Counted from the first letter of the stretch, positions 25,471 to 35,455 are shown. The stretch: 59,435 nucleotides of DNA from an uncultured Lachnospiraceae bacterium (GCA_947588005.1 CANPYE010000003.1:1-59435), one strand, 5' to 3'. Notes: a model not told the origin generated them from the sequence alone. Numbers and translations are program-made.

Positions 25471-27875
25471 ACGACACAGGAACAACCGTCCGGATGTTCG
25501 AATCGCAACTCAGCGATGCGGAATGGGCTGCAGAACGACGGGCGATGGAGACCCTGGATTCTTCCTTAACGGGCAGGCATATCATCGTAGCAGATGTGGA
25601 GCCCTCCCAGCTTTCAGAGCTCGGGTATACTTCACAGGGCTCCGTGATCCATGTTGCACGCGACCATGCGTATTACCAGAAACTATCCAGGGAAGAAGCG
25701 GCAGTGTTCCGCTTTGGGGTAAACGTACATGAAGCCATGCATCAGGTATATACTGATTTTGATTCATTCCATCAGGCAGTCGAATCCATCTATGGGAGTC
25801 ATGAAAAATTCATGTTTTCACAGATCTGCAATCTGATCGAGGATCCAGCCATTGAGAACTTCGCCGACCAGGCGGTCGGCGGGTTCGCCCTGGATGCTTT
25901 GTATTATATGATCGAAACGCTCTATGAGGAAGCAGCTCCGGTATCCGGACCGCAGAACCATGGGCAGGCCCTGAACGAGTATATTGAGGCCCTGATCCAG
26001 TTTGGTGACCGCGGGATCATTAAAGGAGGCTTTTCCTCTGATAAGGCTAGGGAGTATTTTAACCGGACAGCGTCGATCATTTATCGGGCTATCAATGAGC
26101 CGAATGGTGCTGAACGCATCCGGTTGTCTATGGAAGTCTACAATATCGTCAAGGGGCTGTGGGCCGGAAAACCAGAGAACGCGGTCCAACAGATGACTAA
26201 GGCAGTCGCAGGACGTTACGGAAAGTCTGCCACGGATGGGTCAGGCAGCGGCAAGTCCCCGCAGAAGGTAGAAGACGTCCGAAATGACGAACGGAAGCAG
26301 CAGATGGATGAACAGAAAGAGAAGGAACTGGATGCCCTGAGAAAGGACGCCGGGCTTGACAATGGGAATGGTGAAAATACCAACGACCAGAACGATGGCA
26401 GCGGCAGAGAAAACCAGGATAAGCAGGATGGAACCTCCGATACCGACAACAAAAAAAACGCCGGCAAAGAAATCGGTAATGAAACCGGAGCCAATAACGC
26501 GGACCAAAACGGAAACGGGAATACTCCTGAGGACGGGAATGGCAGCGGGAATGGTAAAGAACAGGCTGATGATGATCTAAGATCAGACAACGGCACAGGG
26601 AATGGTAATGCCAGCGGTGACGGGTCGGAAGGACAGGAAAACAGGAAGGACGGCAAAGGCTCCGGCAGTTGTGACGGAGCAAGCGACAACCAAACTGATG
26701 ATATAGATGAAGGCAGCGGAAATGTACAAAAATACGTATCCGCAGAAAAAACAGAGGATGCAGAGGCACAGGACGGAAGTCCTGCGTCAGGAGAGGATCC
26801 TTCAGATGAAAATAGTTATCAGCTGGGTAAAAAAACAGCGGATAGCGATTTTTCGGAAAACCCACAGTATCCGGAAGGTGACAGCGGTACAGAAGACAAA
26901 GAAAACTACAGCGATAAACGGATATTCAGGTATAACCCGGATATCGTCTCCGAGTTTGCAAAGGCCATGCAGCAGTTCATGGAACAGCAGGAAGGAAACA
27001 TATCCTCGCAGAACCAGGACGAGACCGCAGCTCCTGAATCGTTCTCCAGGGTGATCGTATCCCAGAACCGTCAATTCAATGGCGTAACAGAAATGAATGT
27101 TGTAGCGCCGTCTGAAGGCTATGAGGACGCATACGCTGACATACTTAATCAGGCAGCGTGGATCATTGGTCCGCTCACAAACCAACTGAAGAAGATCTTT
27201 TCCGATGACCGCGGCGGCAAAGCATATACCCAGCGCGGTAAGGTAAGCCTGAAGCGTGCTGCTTCTGGCAGGGTGACGACACGGATGTTTGAACGGCGGA
27301 TCATGCCGGGAGACAAGGCGGATATGTGCCTTATGCTCCTGATGGACCTATCCGGATCCATGAGAGGAACCAAGGAACAGGCGGCTAAGCTTACGGCTAT
27401 TGTACTCAGCGAGACATTCGCCTGTTTCGGCACACCGGTCTACTGTATGGGATTTCAGCATATGCACGGTGCAGACGCGTACCAGACGCACTTTGTCCGG
27501 TGGCGTAATACACCTGCAGAACGTATAAGCATCCTGTCAGTGAAGCCTAATGGCAATAACTTTGACGCGTACAGCATCCGGTACGCTACGCAGCTGCTGC
27601 GCAAGAGGGCCGAAAAGCACAAATTGCTTTGTGTGATCTCGGACGGACTGCCTTCGCATTACTTTTACGGTGAGCAGGGCATCGCGGAAAATGCGCTTGC
27701 CATACAGGATGCAAGGATGGCTGGAATAAATGTATTCGGCGCGGCAATCGCCGCGAACGAGCCTGACAAGTTCCTGCAGATGTATGGACAGGACTATTTC
27801 ATCAATATTCTAAAACCGCAGGATCTGGCTGACCAGACTGCCGGACTTATCAAAACAGTCGTGAGAGACTGGTAA
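25467..27875 (+). CDS. VWA-domain protein with HExxH motif (CobT-like partner of the ATPase)
   Basis: 802 residues. Near residue 88 NVHEAMHQVYTDFD gives a zincin-type HExxH. Residues about 245-510 are a very long Asp/Gly/Asn/Glu-rich linker. The C-terminal von Willebrand A domain has the MIDAS start DLSGSMRG (near 625) and follow-up motifs SDGLPSH. Pairing with a MoxR-type ATPase by an ATGA overlap supports a chaperone-protease or metal-insertase-like complex. One TATCCGCA copy (26737) and one near-copy lie in the linker-coding part. Confidence 0.85.
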   Translation: MNDTGTTVRMFESQLSDAEWAAERRAMETLDSSLTGRHIIVADVEPSQLSELGYTSQGSVIHVARDHAYYQKLSREEAAVFRFGVNVHEAMHQVYTDFDSFHQAVESIYGSHEKFMFSQICNLIEDPAIENFADQAVGGFALDALYYMIETLYEEAAPVSGPQNHGQALNEYIEALIQFGDRGIIKGGFSSDKAREYFNRTASIIYRAINEPNGAERIRLSMEVYNIVKGLWAGKPENAVQQMTKAVAGRYGKSATDGSGSGKSPQKVEDVRNDERKQQMDEQKEKELDALRKDAGLDNGNGENTNDQNDGSGRENQDKQDGTSDTDNKKNAGKEIGNETGANNADQNGNGNTPEDGNGSGNGKEQADDDLRSDNGTGNGNASGDGSEGQENRKDGKGSGSCDGASDNQTDDIDEGSGNVQKYVSAEKTEDAEAQDGSPASGEDPSDENSYQLGKKTADSDFSENPQYPEGDSGTEDKENYSDKRIFRYNPDIVSEFAKAMQQFMEQQEGNISSQNQDETAAPESFSRVIVSQNRQFNGVTEMNVVAPSEGYEDAYADILNQAAWIIGPLTNQLKKIFSDDRGGKAYTQRGKVSLKRAASGRVTTRMFERRIMPGDKADMCLMLLMDLSGSMRGTKEQAAKLTAIVLSETFACFGTPVYCMGFQHMHGADAYQTHFVRWRNTPAERISILSVKPNGNNFDAYSIRYATQLLRKRAEKHKLLCVISDGLPSHYFYGEQGIAENALAIQDARMAGINVFGAAIAANEPDKFLQMYGQDYFINILKPQDLADQTAGLIKTVVRDW

Positions 27876-27914
27876 ATATAGATCTATCAATCAGAAAGAA
27901 TGGAGGAGAAGTAC

Positions 27915-28718
27915 ATGAAAAATATCAGGATCCTGGAAGATGGGAACAGGCTGATCGTGGTTCTGGAAGGCTATGACAAGAGCGCCATCGGTGCGCTGAT
28001 GGAAGTGCTCGGAACGGATTCTTCGCCGCTTGAGCATATCCGTCCGCATACCGGGGAAACGCAGTTCCATCTGAAGGGGACGGAAAAGGAAGTACAGGTG
28101 ACGACACAGGCGCCAATCAAGCCCCCTGCCTTCGTAGAAAAGGTACAGGCTGAGGAAGCGGCCGTGAAGCAAAACCAGAAGTCTGCGGCCACACGTCCTG
28201 CCGCCAGGCAGAATGCGGCGCAGGCTGCAGCAACGGCGGTAAAGGCGGCTCCCGCAGCAAGAAAGCCCACGCCGGCTCCCGCAAAGAACACAACGGACGC
28301 GCAGAAGCCTGCCGATCAGGCTCAGACATCACCGAAGCCTGCCACAACAAAGGCTACGCCCGCAGCAAAAACGGCAATGCCGGCTGTGCAGGCACCCCAG
28401 GCGAAAACCGCAGCAGCAAAAGCCGCAGATGCGCCGGCAGCAACCGCTATAATTTCAGAGAAGGCGGCGCCCGCACCCATGGCCGTTCCGCCTGCATCCA
28501 CCGCAACGGAGCCTGTGCCGACTCCAGTGCCGAACACTCCTTTAAAGCCGATCGAGATGATGAATCCCTTCGAACTGAAGGACATTATCCGGCAGGCCGA
28601 CAGGAAAAAACTTGCAGTTGTTGCAAAAAAGATCGGGGCTTACAATACGGTAACCTCGATCCTGAACTCTGACACCCGGACACTCCGTGAGTTTGTAAAG
28701 CGTCTCCGGACAGCATAA
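27915..28718 (+). CDS. Ala/Pro/Lys-rich linker protein
   Basis: 267 residues from ATG 27915 (GGAGGAG upstream). The N-terminal 65 residues form a small domain (MKNIRILEDGNRLIVVLEGY), residues about 75-210 are low-complexity Ala/Pro/Lys, and the last 55 residues are a basic helical segment (NPFELKDIIRQADRKKL). It may tether two partners or bind DNA. Follows the VWA gene in the same unit and is closed by a terminator. Not recognised. Confidence 0.7.
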   Translation: MKNIRILEDGNRLIVVLEGYDKSAIGALMEVLGTDSSPLEHIRPHTGETQFHLKGTEKEVQVTTQAPIKPPAFVEKVQAEEAAVKQNQKSAATRPAARQNAAQAAATAVKAAPAARKPTPAPAKNTTDAQKPADQAQTSPKPATTKATPAAKTAMPAVQAPQAKTAAAKAADAPAATAIISEKAAPAPMAVPPASTATEPVPTPVPNTPLKPIEMMNPFELKDIIRQADRKKLAVVAKKIGAYNTVTSILNSDTRTLREFVKRLRTA

Positions 28719-28732
28719 AGGCCCATACCATG

Positions 28733-28762
28733 AAAGCCATCCTTCTGCGGATGGCTTTTTTT
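28733..28762 (+). terminator. Terminator
   Basis: AAAGCCATCC / GGATGGCTTT stem followed by T5 more. Confidence 0.9.
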
Positions 28763-28863
28763 GTGCCCAATTCATTGGTTCAGCGATTGTTACGCCTGTC
28801 AGTGAAGGATGTGTCTGTGAAATGTGCGTCGAAATTCATGGATAGAATCGGCCGGTCTCATCT

Positions 28864-28870
28864 CCATACT
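28864..28870 (+). promoter_or_regulatory. CCATACT promoter-like motif of dnaE
   Basis: TCTCCATACTTCC, 44 bp before the dnaE start. Confidence 0.6.
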
Positions 28871-28907
28871 TCCAGCAGAAAAACATATTAAGTCAAAGGA
28901 GATAAAC

Positions 28908-31900
28908 ATGATGGGAAACAATGAGAATGATATGGGGAGTGCAGCCGTTCCGCAGGTGAAATACGGCCTGCTCCACAACCATACGGAAAACTCTATCCGC
29001 GATTCTGCCATGAGCGTGGAACGTCTGGTAGCCCGTGCCAAAGAGCTCGGAGCACCGGCACTTGCCCTTACGGACCACGGCGTCATGACGGGCTATATCA
29101 GTTTCATGCGCTGTTGCGAGGACAATGGGATTAAGCCGATCCTGGGCGTGGAGTTTTACGTTGAGGAAGAACATGAGGGGCGTAAACATCTCATTGTCAT
29201 GGCGAAGAATAAGGAAGGTTTCCATGCACTGGCAAAAGCTGTGAGCGCTACCGGCGCCCGTGTTCATAACGGGTATTCGAGGGCGAATAAGGCGATGCTG
29301 AATCAGTTCTTCGGACCCGGGTCTGCCGGCCACGGAAACGTGATCGGAACGAGCGCGTGCGTAAGCGGTGTGCTGGCTGCGATCGTACTGGCGAATCAGT
29401 CCGTGGAGGCTGACATCGAGGCTCTGAAGGCAGAGCAGGCGAATCTGGTAAGCCCGGATTCCCCTGCATACAAAAACAACCTCGCGAAGCGCGACGCCCT
29501 GGATACAGAGCAGAAGGCGCTTGCCGAGACTATCGTGGAACTTAAGAAAGCGGCCACGAGAAGCACAAAAGGCCTGCTCCGGAAGGCAGAGACCGCCAAA
29601 GACATGACGAAGCGCCTGGAAGCCCGCGCCGAGTATGAAGCGGCAGAAGCGGAGAAGGCAAAGGCAGTAGCGGAACTGGAGAAGGCAAAAGCCGTATCTG
29701 ATAAAAATGCTGAGGCGCTGAAGATCGTTAAGTCGCATATAGCGGCTGATGAGAAGGAGATTGCCAAGTGGATGCAGCGGGAACGCCGCATCCAGGACAT
29801 CAGGGCACACTACGTCAGCGACCAGTCCTTAAACGACCGTCTGGCCGAGGAAGGAAGATGGTACGACCAGCTGTTCGGACATGGGGATTTCTATATCGAG
29901 CTGCAGAACCACGGGCTTGATATGGAAAAGGAAGTGTATTCCAAGCTGGCATGGCTGTCCGATATCCTGGGTATCCCGGTAGTTGCGGCCAATGACGCGC
30001 ATATCCCGGACAGGGAGCCGGACTCCGTGCTCGCAAGGGCGATCGTGCAGTCCACTAGGTTCCAGTATCAGAAATGGTTCGCGCCGGAAGCCGCTGATTG
30101 GGAGATGTACCTGAAAAGTGACTCGGAGCTCTATAAGAGCCTCTGCCAGATCATCCCGGAAGAAAAGGCTCAGGAAGCCATGGAGAACGTCGGCCGTATC
30201 GTTGATGCCTGCGGCTTCACGCTTGAGAAGGAAAACCATTACCCAAAGTTCCAGACGCCCGACGGTTCCACACCGGAGGAATATCTCCGCAGGAACGCTT
30301 ACAACGGGATCAAGAGCCATTACCCGGACGGTGATTTCACTGATTACGAGCGGCTGGAACATGAACTTAACGTCATCTGTTCCATGGGTTACGCAGATTA
30401 CCTGTGTATCGTGGAGGACTTCCTCCGGTATGCGCGGGCGGCCGGGAAACTGGACCTGTCCAACCCAAAGGAACTGGAACTTGCGCTGACCTACGATACA
30501 AACCGTATTGAGAAATATACGGAGGGACGCGTGGGAGAGTACGTTGGACCCGGTCGTGGTTCGGCAGCCGGCAGCCTGGTCTGCTACCTGATCGGGATCA
30601 CCAACCTTGATCCATTGAAATACGGTCTGCTGTTTGAGCGTTTCCTGAACCCGGACCGCGTATCGATGCCCGACATCGATTGCGATCTTGAAACTTGTAT
30701 CCGGCCATTCGTTATCGGGTACGTGAAGCACAAATATGGCGAAGAAGCTGTATGCGGCATCATGACCAGAGGCGCACAGAAAGGCAAGGCGGCGCTGATT
30801 ACTGGTGCAAAGACTTACGCACTGAAGCGCGGTTTCGATTCCATGCACTTTATGGCGCTGGAGAAAGAGATCGCAAAAAAAGCAGCAGAACTGGGCGGAG
30901 ACGAACAGAACCTTGATATCCACGCTATCGCTGATGACTTTACAATCGCTACAACGGATGAGAAGACAGGCAAAAGGACAGAACGGAGCGTCGAGGGCCT
31001 GAAAAAGGCCTTCGCAAAGGACCGGGATGCCCTGGAAATTATCCACTTCGCCCTGTGCGTGGAAGGCACTGTCACACAGTTCGGCCAGCACGCCGCAGGC
31101 GTGATCGTGACGGATGGGAAGCCGGTGGACGACTACGTCCCTCTGATCCGGTCAAGCAAGGAGATCATGATGACATCCTGCGACATGGTGCAGGCGGAAG
31201 AGATCGGCCTTCTGAAGATCGACTTCCTGGGTCTGAAGAACCTGACCATCATCTCCAACACGGTCAAGGAAATCTACCGTGAGACCGGCAAGGCAATCGA
31301 CCTCGACAAGATACCGATGGATGACGCGGACGTGTACCGGGAGATCTTCTCCAAAGCGAACACGAACAGTGTATTCCAGTTCGAGTCTGAGGGCATGAAG
31401 AACATGTTGAAAGGCTTTAAGCCGGAAAGCATCTTTGACATCACCCTGCTGTCCGCTATGTACCGGCCTGGACCCATGCAGTTTTTGGGCGACGTCATCG
31501 ACGTCAAATCCGGAAAAAAGAAAGCAGTGTACCTGACACCTGAGCTGAAGCCGATTCTGGAAGGAACCTACGGCGCCATCGCATATCAGGAGCAGGTGCA
31601 GGAGATTTTCAAGCAGCTGGCCGGGTATTCCCTGGGTCAGGCGGACCTGGTGCGCCGCGCTATGTCCAAGAAGAAAGAAAAACTCCTGAAGGCGGAAAGG
31701 GAAGCCTTTATCAACGGCGATCCGAAGCGTAATATCGCCGGGTGCGTGGCGAACGGTATCAGCGCCGAGATCGCAAACACCATCTTTGATGAGGTTATGG
31801 ATTTCTCCCGGTACGCGTTCAATAAGAGCCACGCGGCGTGCTACGCGGTTGTGGCTTACCAGACGGCATGGTTGAAGTACCATTACCCGGCGCAGTATAT

Positions 31901-33005
31901 GTGTGCAGTGCTGAATGACACCGATTTCGACGGCGTGCAGAAGCTGTGCGGGGACTTAAACCGCATGGGGATCCCATTCGAAGGCCCGGATGTCAATATA
32001 TCCAGACAGTGTTTCACCATCCACGACGGCAAGATCTACTTCGGACTTGGCTCCATCAAGGGCATGGGTGCGGCGACTGCAGGGATCACACAGGAACGTG
32101 CCGCTAACGGCGCATACTGTTCCGTTGGTGATTTCATGGCGCGAACACTGTCGTCCAAGAAGATTTATGACGCATTCGTTAAGACAGGGGCGTTCGACCG
32201 CTTCTGTTCCAACCGCAAGGCGCTGGCAGCCCTGACCGATGATTTCGACAAGGGCGTAAAGGCAGTCAATGCGGCCTTAAGGAAAGCAGACGCTGAGCCG
32301 GACGGTGCAAAACGGGCAAAGATCCTTGACAGGGCCCGCAACAAGCGGGATCAGCTGGAGCATATCGCCATTGATGATTCGGTGTGCGACAATGAACTCG
32401 GTAACCTGAAGATCGAGCGGGAACTGCTTGGAAGTTATGTATCCGGGCATCCTCTGAACCTGTACCAGGCACCTGACAAGCTCAAGGCATCCACGGCAGC
32501 TGATATCGCAGGGTTCCCTGACGGCAGCCGTGTACGTATGATCGGGATTGTGACCAATTACCGGGAGAAAGGGCGTAAGAAGGACGGCAAGAAAATGGCG
32601 TTCTTTGACCTGGCCGACCAGACCGGGACTATGCCGGCATGCTGCTTCACAACCGCATTCGCCAAGTACGGGGAACTGCTCGCGGAAGACGCGGTAGTAC
32701 TCGTGGAAGGCAAGGTCATGGCGGATGACTACGACGACCGCGACGACGCGGAAGTCAAGATCTCCGTCGATAAGGTGTACGAGATGCAGCCGGAGAAGGA
32801 CGTGATCATTATTTACGATTCCGACCCCGACACATGGCAGACCACGACACTCCGGAAGGTGAAACCGTATATCAGCAAGGACGGCAATCCCGCGCAGGTG
32901 TATTTCTCCCTGTTCGGAGAGATGCGTGAGACCGACCTGAAGTTGAATCCGGTGATCCTGAAAGACCAGACGGTACAGTGTACTATCCAGAAGATGCGAG
33001 TGTGA
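28908..33005 (+). CDS. dnaE: Replicative DNA polymerase III alpha subunit with coiled-coil insertion
   Basis: 1365 residues. PHP domain (LLHNHTENS near 21-29, LTDHGVMTG, GVEFYV) keeps its metal ligands. A Lys/Glu/Ala-rich coiled coil of about 130 residues (about 170-300) is inserted into the PHP domain before LYIELQNHG-type sequence (FYIELQNHGLD). The polymerase core has GPGRGSAAGSLVCYLIGIT, the catalytic MPDIDCDLE (near 586) and the third aspartate in KIDFLGLKN (near 771); a helix-hairpin-helix region and a C-terminal OB domain (from about 1205) follow. It copies the element DNA. ATG 28908 or 28911 are both possible; AAAGGAG precedes. Identification as DnaE is certain; the insertion is unusual. 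Confidence 0.96.
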   Translation: MMGNNENDMGSAAVPQVKYGLLHNHTENSIRDSAMSVERLVARAKELGAPALALTDHGVMTGYISFMRCCEDNGIKPILGVEFYVEEEHEGRKHLIVMAKNKEGFHALAKAVSATGARVHNGYSRANKAMLNQFFGPGSAGHGNVIGTSACVSGVLAAIVLANQSVEADIEALKAEQANLVSPDSPAYKNNLAKRDALDTEQKALAETIVELKKAATRSTKGLLRKAETAKDMTKRLEARAEYEAAEAEKAKAVAELEKAKAVSDKNAEALKIVKSHIAADEKEIAKWMQRERRIQDIRAHYVSDQSLNDRLAEEGRWYDQLFGHGDFYIELQNHGLDMEKEVYSKLAWLSDILGIPVVAANDAHIPDREPDSVLARAIVQSTRFQYQKWFAPEAADWEMYLKSDSELYKSLCQIIPEEKAQEAMENVGRIVDACGFTLEKENHYPKFQTPDGSTPEEYLRRNAYNGIKSHYPDGDFTDYERLEHELNVICSMGYADYLCIVEDFLRYARAAGKLDLSNPKELELALTYDTNRIEKYTEGRVGEYVGPGRGSAAGSLVCYLIGITNLDPLKYGLLFERFLNPDRVSMPDIDCDLETCIRPFVIGYVKHKYGEEAVCGIMTRGAQKGKAALITGAKTYALKRGFDSMHFMALEKEIAKKAAELGGDEQNLDIHAIADDFTIATTDEKTGKRTERSVEGLKKAFAKDRDALEIIHFALCVEGTVTQFGQHAAGVIVTDGKPVDDYVPLIRSSKEIMMTSCDMVQAEEIGLLKIDFLGLKNLTIISNTVKEIYRETGKAIDLDKIPMDDADVYREIFSKANTNSVFQFESEGMKNMLKGFKPESIFDITLLSAMYRPGPMQFLGDVIDVKSGKKKAVYLTPELKPILEGTYGAIAYQEQVQEIFKQLAGYSLGQADLVRRAMSKKKEKLLKAEREAFINGDPKRNIAGCVANGISAEIANTIFDEVMDFSRYAFNKSHAACYAVVAYQTAWLKYHYPAQYMCAVLNDTDFDGVQKLCGDLNRMGIPFEGPDVNISRQCFTIHDGKIYFGLGSIKGMGAATAGITQERAANGAYCSVGDFMARTLSSKKIYDAFVKTGAFDRFCSNRKALAALTDDFDKGVKAVNAALRKADAEPDGAKRAKILDRARNKRDQLEHIAIDDSVCDNELGNLKIERELLGSYVSGHPLNLYQAPDKLKASTAADIAGFPDGSRVRMIGIVTNYREKGRKKDGKKMAFFDLADQTGTMPACCFTTAFAKYGELLAEDAVVLVEGKVMADDYDDRDDAEVKISVDKVYEMQPEKDVIIIYDSDPDTWQTTTLRKVKPYISKDGNPAQVYFSLFGEMRETDLKLNPVILKDQTVQCTIQKMRV

Positions 33006-33025
33006 TAAAATCTGTTTCCTGTTCG

Positions 33026-33059
33026 AACCGTGCCATTTTTTATATAGCACGGTTTTTTT
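33026..33059 (+). terminator. Terminator of dnaE
   Basis: AACCGTGC / GCACGGTT stem followed by T7. Confidence 0.9.
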
Positions 33060-33084
33060 GGTCACAAAAGTCTTTAACTCGAAT

Positions 33085-33091
33085 CCATACT
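33085..33091 (+). promoter_or_regulatory. CCATACT promoter-like motif
   Basis: AATCCATACTTG, 58 bp before the start at 33143. A perfect GAGGT/ACCTC hairpin (33116-33127) touches the ribosome binding site. Confidence 0.6.
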
Positions 33092-33142
33092 TGAAATGAA
33101 ACCAAAAAAGACACAGAGGTGAACCTCAGAAAGGACGGAACT

Positions 33143-34504
33143 ATGAAAGTAACGATGACTAACGGAAAGACCGCAGAAATCCAGGCAAAGACCTTGAACG
33201 GCACGACCTACGTGTCCCATCAGGACCTGAAGAACGCAATGTATGAGGATGGAGTCGAATTTGACTTCCCGCATGTGGGTACGGCAGGTACTGACATCTA
33301 CACCGTGTGCGTTGTCTGCGCACCCACCGGCGCACGCCGCTTTGGTACGGGGCAGGCGCCGACCATTGGACAGGCTGCGAACCTGGCACTGGATAACGCC
33401 CTGATCGACCTCTACAAGATCAACGCGCAGAGCTGCGTGGAAGTGGAGATCGCCCAGGCTGCCAAGAAAGCTGCGGAAGAGGCTGCTGCCGCCGCAAAGA
33501 AAACCGCTGATAAAGCTGCTGCGGAAGCGACGAAGCAGAAAGCTGACGAGGAAGCGGCCGAAAAGAAGAAAGCTGTGGAAGAAAAAGCCCGTAAGGAGCA
33601 GGAAGAGGCCGACCGCATAGCCAAGGAAGAGGCTGACCGTAAGGCTAAGGAAGACGAGGATCGCAAGGCCGAGGAGAAACGCAAAGCCGAGGCTGAGAAG
33701 GCCCTCAAGGACAAGGAAGAGGCGGATCGCAAAGCTGAGGAAGCGCGCCTGGCCGAGGAGCAGCGTAAAGCCGAGACTGAGAAGGCTCGTCGGGACAAGG
33801 AAGAGGCCGACCGCAAGGCTGAGGAAGCGCGCCTGGCCGAGGAGCAGCGTAAAGCTGAGGAAGAAAAAGCCCGCCAGGAACAGGAAGAGGCTGACCGTAA
33901 GGCCAAGGAAGAGGCCGAGAAAGCCCGCAAGGAGCAGGAAGAGGCGGATCGCAAAGCCAAAGAAGAGGCTGATCGCAAAGCCAAAGAAGAGGCCGACCGT
34001 AAAGCCAAGGAAGATGCTGACCGCAAGGCTCAGGAAGAGGCTGACCGTAAGGCTAAGGAAGAGGAAGCCAAGAAAAAAGCGGCTGAAGAGAAAGCTGCCG
34101 CACAGAAGAAAGAGGAGGAGGCTGCCGCAAAGAAAAATGCTCCAGCCAAAGTTCAGCAGGGGACGACACCGGATGCGGTAGGATGTTTCAGCTACGCCAA
34201 TGACCCGGACTGGGTCGGATGCCGCAGCCTTACGCCTGATGACCCGTCTGATGTGCTTATTGACTATGGCCCGTTTAAACCGAACGCCGATCCGAATGTG
34301 CGCAAGCCCGGCCCGAGATACTTAAGCCAGGTGCTGAAGTTCCGTAGTGACTTTATTGAGAAATTGATTGAGCTTCAGCCGCCGGCGTACATTTCGCGCA
34401 TCCCGCAGATTCTGACGTATTGCGCAAACCAGAATATCGGCCTGCACGCGAAGAATGACCTGGCTCACAGCACTCTGATGCAGTACGGAGTACGCGAGCT
34501 GTAA
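33143..34504 (+). CDS. Protein with a long charged single helix
   Basis: 453 residues. N-terminal domain of about 95 residues with VGTAGTDIYTVCVVCAPTGARRFGTG, pieces of which look like a ligand- or nucleic-acid-binding fold. Residues about 100-340 are an uninterrupted Glu/Lys/Ala/Arg helix built of imperfect repeats such as EEADRKAKEEADRKAKE, typical of single alpha helices or TolA-like spacers. The C-terminal 115 residues (from DAVGCFSYANDPDW) form a second domain. The repeats are degenerate at DNA level. It lies between dnaE and the exonuclease gene, so a role in replication or as a spacer tether is plausible. Not recognised as a family. Confidence 0.8.
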   Translation: MKVTMTNGKTAEIQAKTLNGTTYVSHQDLKNAMYEDGVEFDFPHVGTAGTDIYTVCVVCAPTGARRFGTGQAPTIGQAANLALDNALIDLYKINAQSCVEVEIAQAAKKAAEEAAAAAKKTADKAAAEATKQKADEEAAEKKKAVEEKARKEQEEADRIAKEEADRKAKEDEDRKAEEKRKAEAEKALKDKEEADRKAEEARLAEEQRKAETEKARRDKEEADRKAEEARLAEEQRKAEEEKARQEQEEADRKAKEEAEKARKEQEEADRKAKEEADRKAKEEADRKAKEDADRKAQEEADRKAKEEEAKKKAAEEKAAAQKKEEEAAAKKNAPAKVQQGTTPDAVGCFSYANDPDWVGCRSLTPDDPSDVLIDYGPFKPNADPNVRKPGPRYLSQVLKFRSDFIEKLIELQPPAYISRIPQILTYCANQNIGLHAKNDLAHSTLMQYGVREL

Positions 34505-34540
34505 TTCAGAAAGCGTAATTCAGAAAGGAGGATAGGCAGG

Positions 34541-35422
34541 ATGTATTTCACACCCACCATCCTGACTGCGTTCGCCGACTTCCTTCATTTTGATGAGGAT
34601 ATTATCGTGTATGACTGTGAAACAACCGGCCTGACTCCAGTACAAAAGGGGTCGGAGCCGGCATGCCACATCATACAGCTGTCAGCGATCCGCTTATCGC
34701 ATGAATATGTGAACGGATTTGTAGAAATCGAAGAACGGGAATGGTACATCAAGCCAGTCGAGTCGATTCCTGATAAAATTGCAGAATTGACCGGCATTAC
34801 GGATGAATTCCTGGCGGATAAGCCGACAGAGGACGAAGTTTTTGATGATATCCGTACTTTTTTCTCAGATACAGCCGTAGCCGGTTATAACAACCGCAGT
34901 TTCGATGATCTGTTCATGGACGAGATGTATAAAAGGCACGGGATGCGGTTCAAGCCGTACCTGTCGTTGGATATCTACCCGATTTCGCAGAATATGGTCA
35001 GTCCCAAAGATGTCAAAAACTACAAGCTTGCGACCGTCGCCGCCCATTACGGGTTCGGCGATGAAATATTCCATGACGCTTCTAATGATGCTCGGATCAC
35101 CATGGAGCTGATGAAGCTATATGCGGATGCTCTGCTGGACCGGGAAGAAAAAACAGGTAGCATGATTCCGGATTACGATGCAGGTATCAAGGTTCGGGTA
35201 ACAGGAATATCCCGTTATGAGCGGGGCAGGATGCGCCGCATCTATGTGAACACCGTAGACAGGAACGTTTCCTTCTATATGGACACATACAACCTGGGGT
35301 GGTCATGTAAGGATAAAAACATGAGCACTGACCGATTTAATATGCCGGACATGATCTCGCAGGCCCTGAGGGCTGCAAAAGTCAGCTCTGAACGGGAACT
35401 GGCCCAATACGGCAAGTCATAG
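34541..35422 (+). CDS. DnaQ-like DEDDh 3'-5' exonuclease
   Basis: 293 residues. Exo I YDCETTGLTP with D and E, Exo II NNRSFDDLFM, Exo III HDASNDARITMELM with the H-x-x-x-x-D pattern. DEDDh enzymes proofread for replicative polymerases; with dnaE just upstream it is the likely proofreading partner, or a general nuclease. The C-terminal 100 residues are extra relative to a minimal exonuclease domain. AAAGGAGG ribosome binding site. Confidence 0.9.
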   Translation: MYFTPTILTAFADFLHFDEDIIVYDCETTGLTPVQKGSEPACHIIQLSAIRLSHEYVNGFVEIEEREWYIKPVESIPDKIAELTGITDEFLADKPTEDEVFDDIRTFFSDTAVAGYNNRSFDDLFMDEMYKRHGMRFKPYLSLDIYPISQNMVSPKDVKNYKLATVAAHYGFGDEIFHDASNDARITMELMKLYADALLDREEKTGSMIPDYDAGIKVRVTGISRYERGRMRRIYVNTVDRNVSFYMDTYNLGWSCKDKNMSTDRFNMPDMISQALRAAKVSSERELAQYGKS

Positions 35423-35455
35423 TATAATCATTCATTGTCCTAACAAGGAGAAACG

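Noticed and set aside
29417-29810. Intein in DnaE
   Set aside because: No splicing motifs (Cys/Ser start, HN end) and the insertion is pure coiled coil.
29829-31091. 420-codon frame opposite dnaE
   Set aside because: Antisense shadow of a certain gene, without ribosome binding site.
33600-34100. DNA tandem repeat of recent origin in the charged-helix gene
   Set aside because: The protein repeats are clear but codons vary between copies, so this is selected protein composition rather than a recent DNA expansion.
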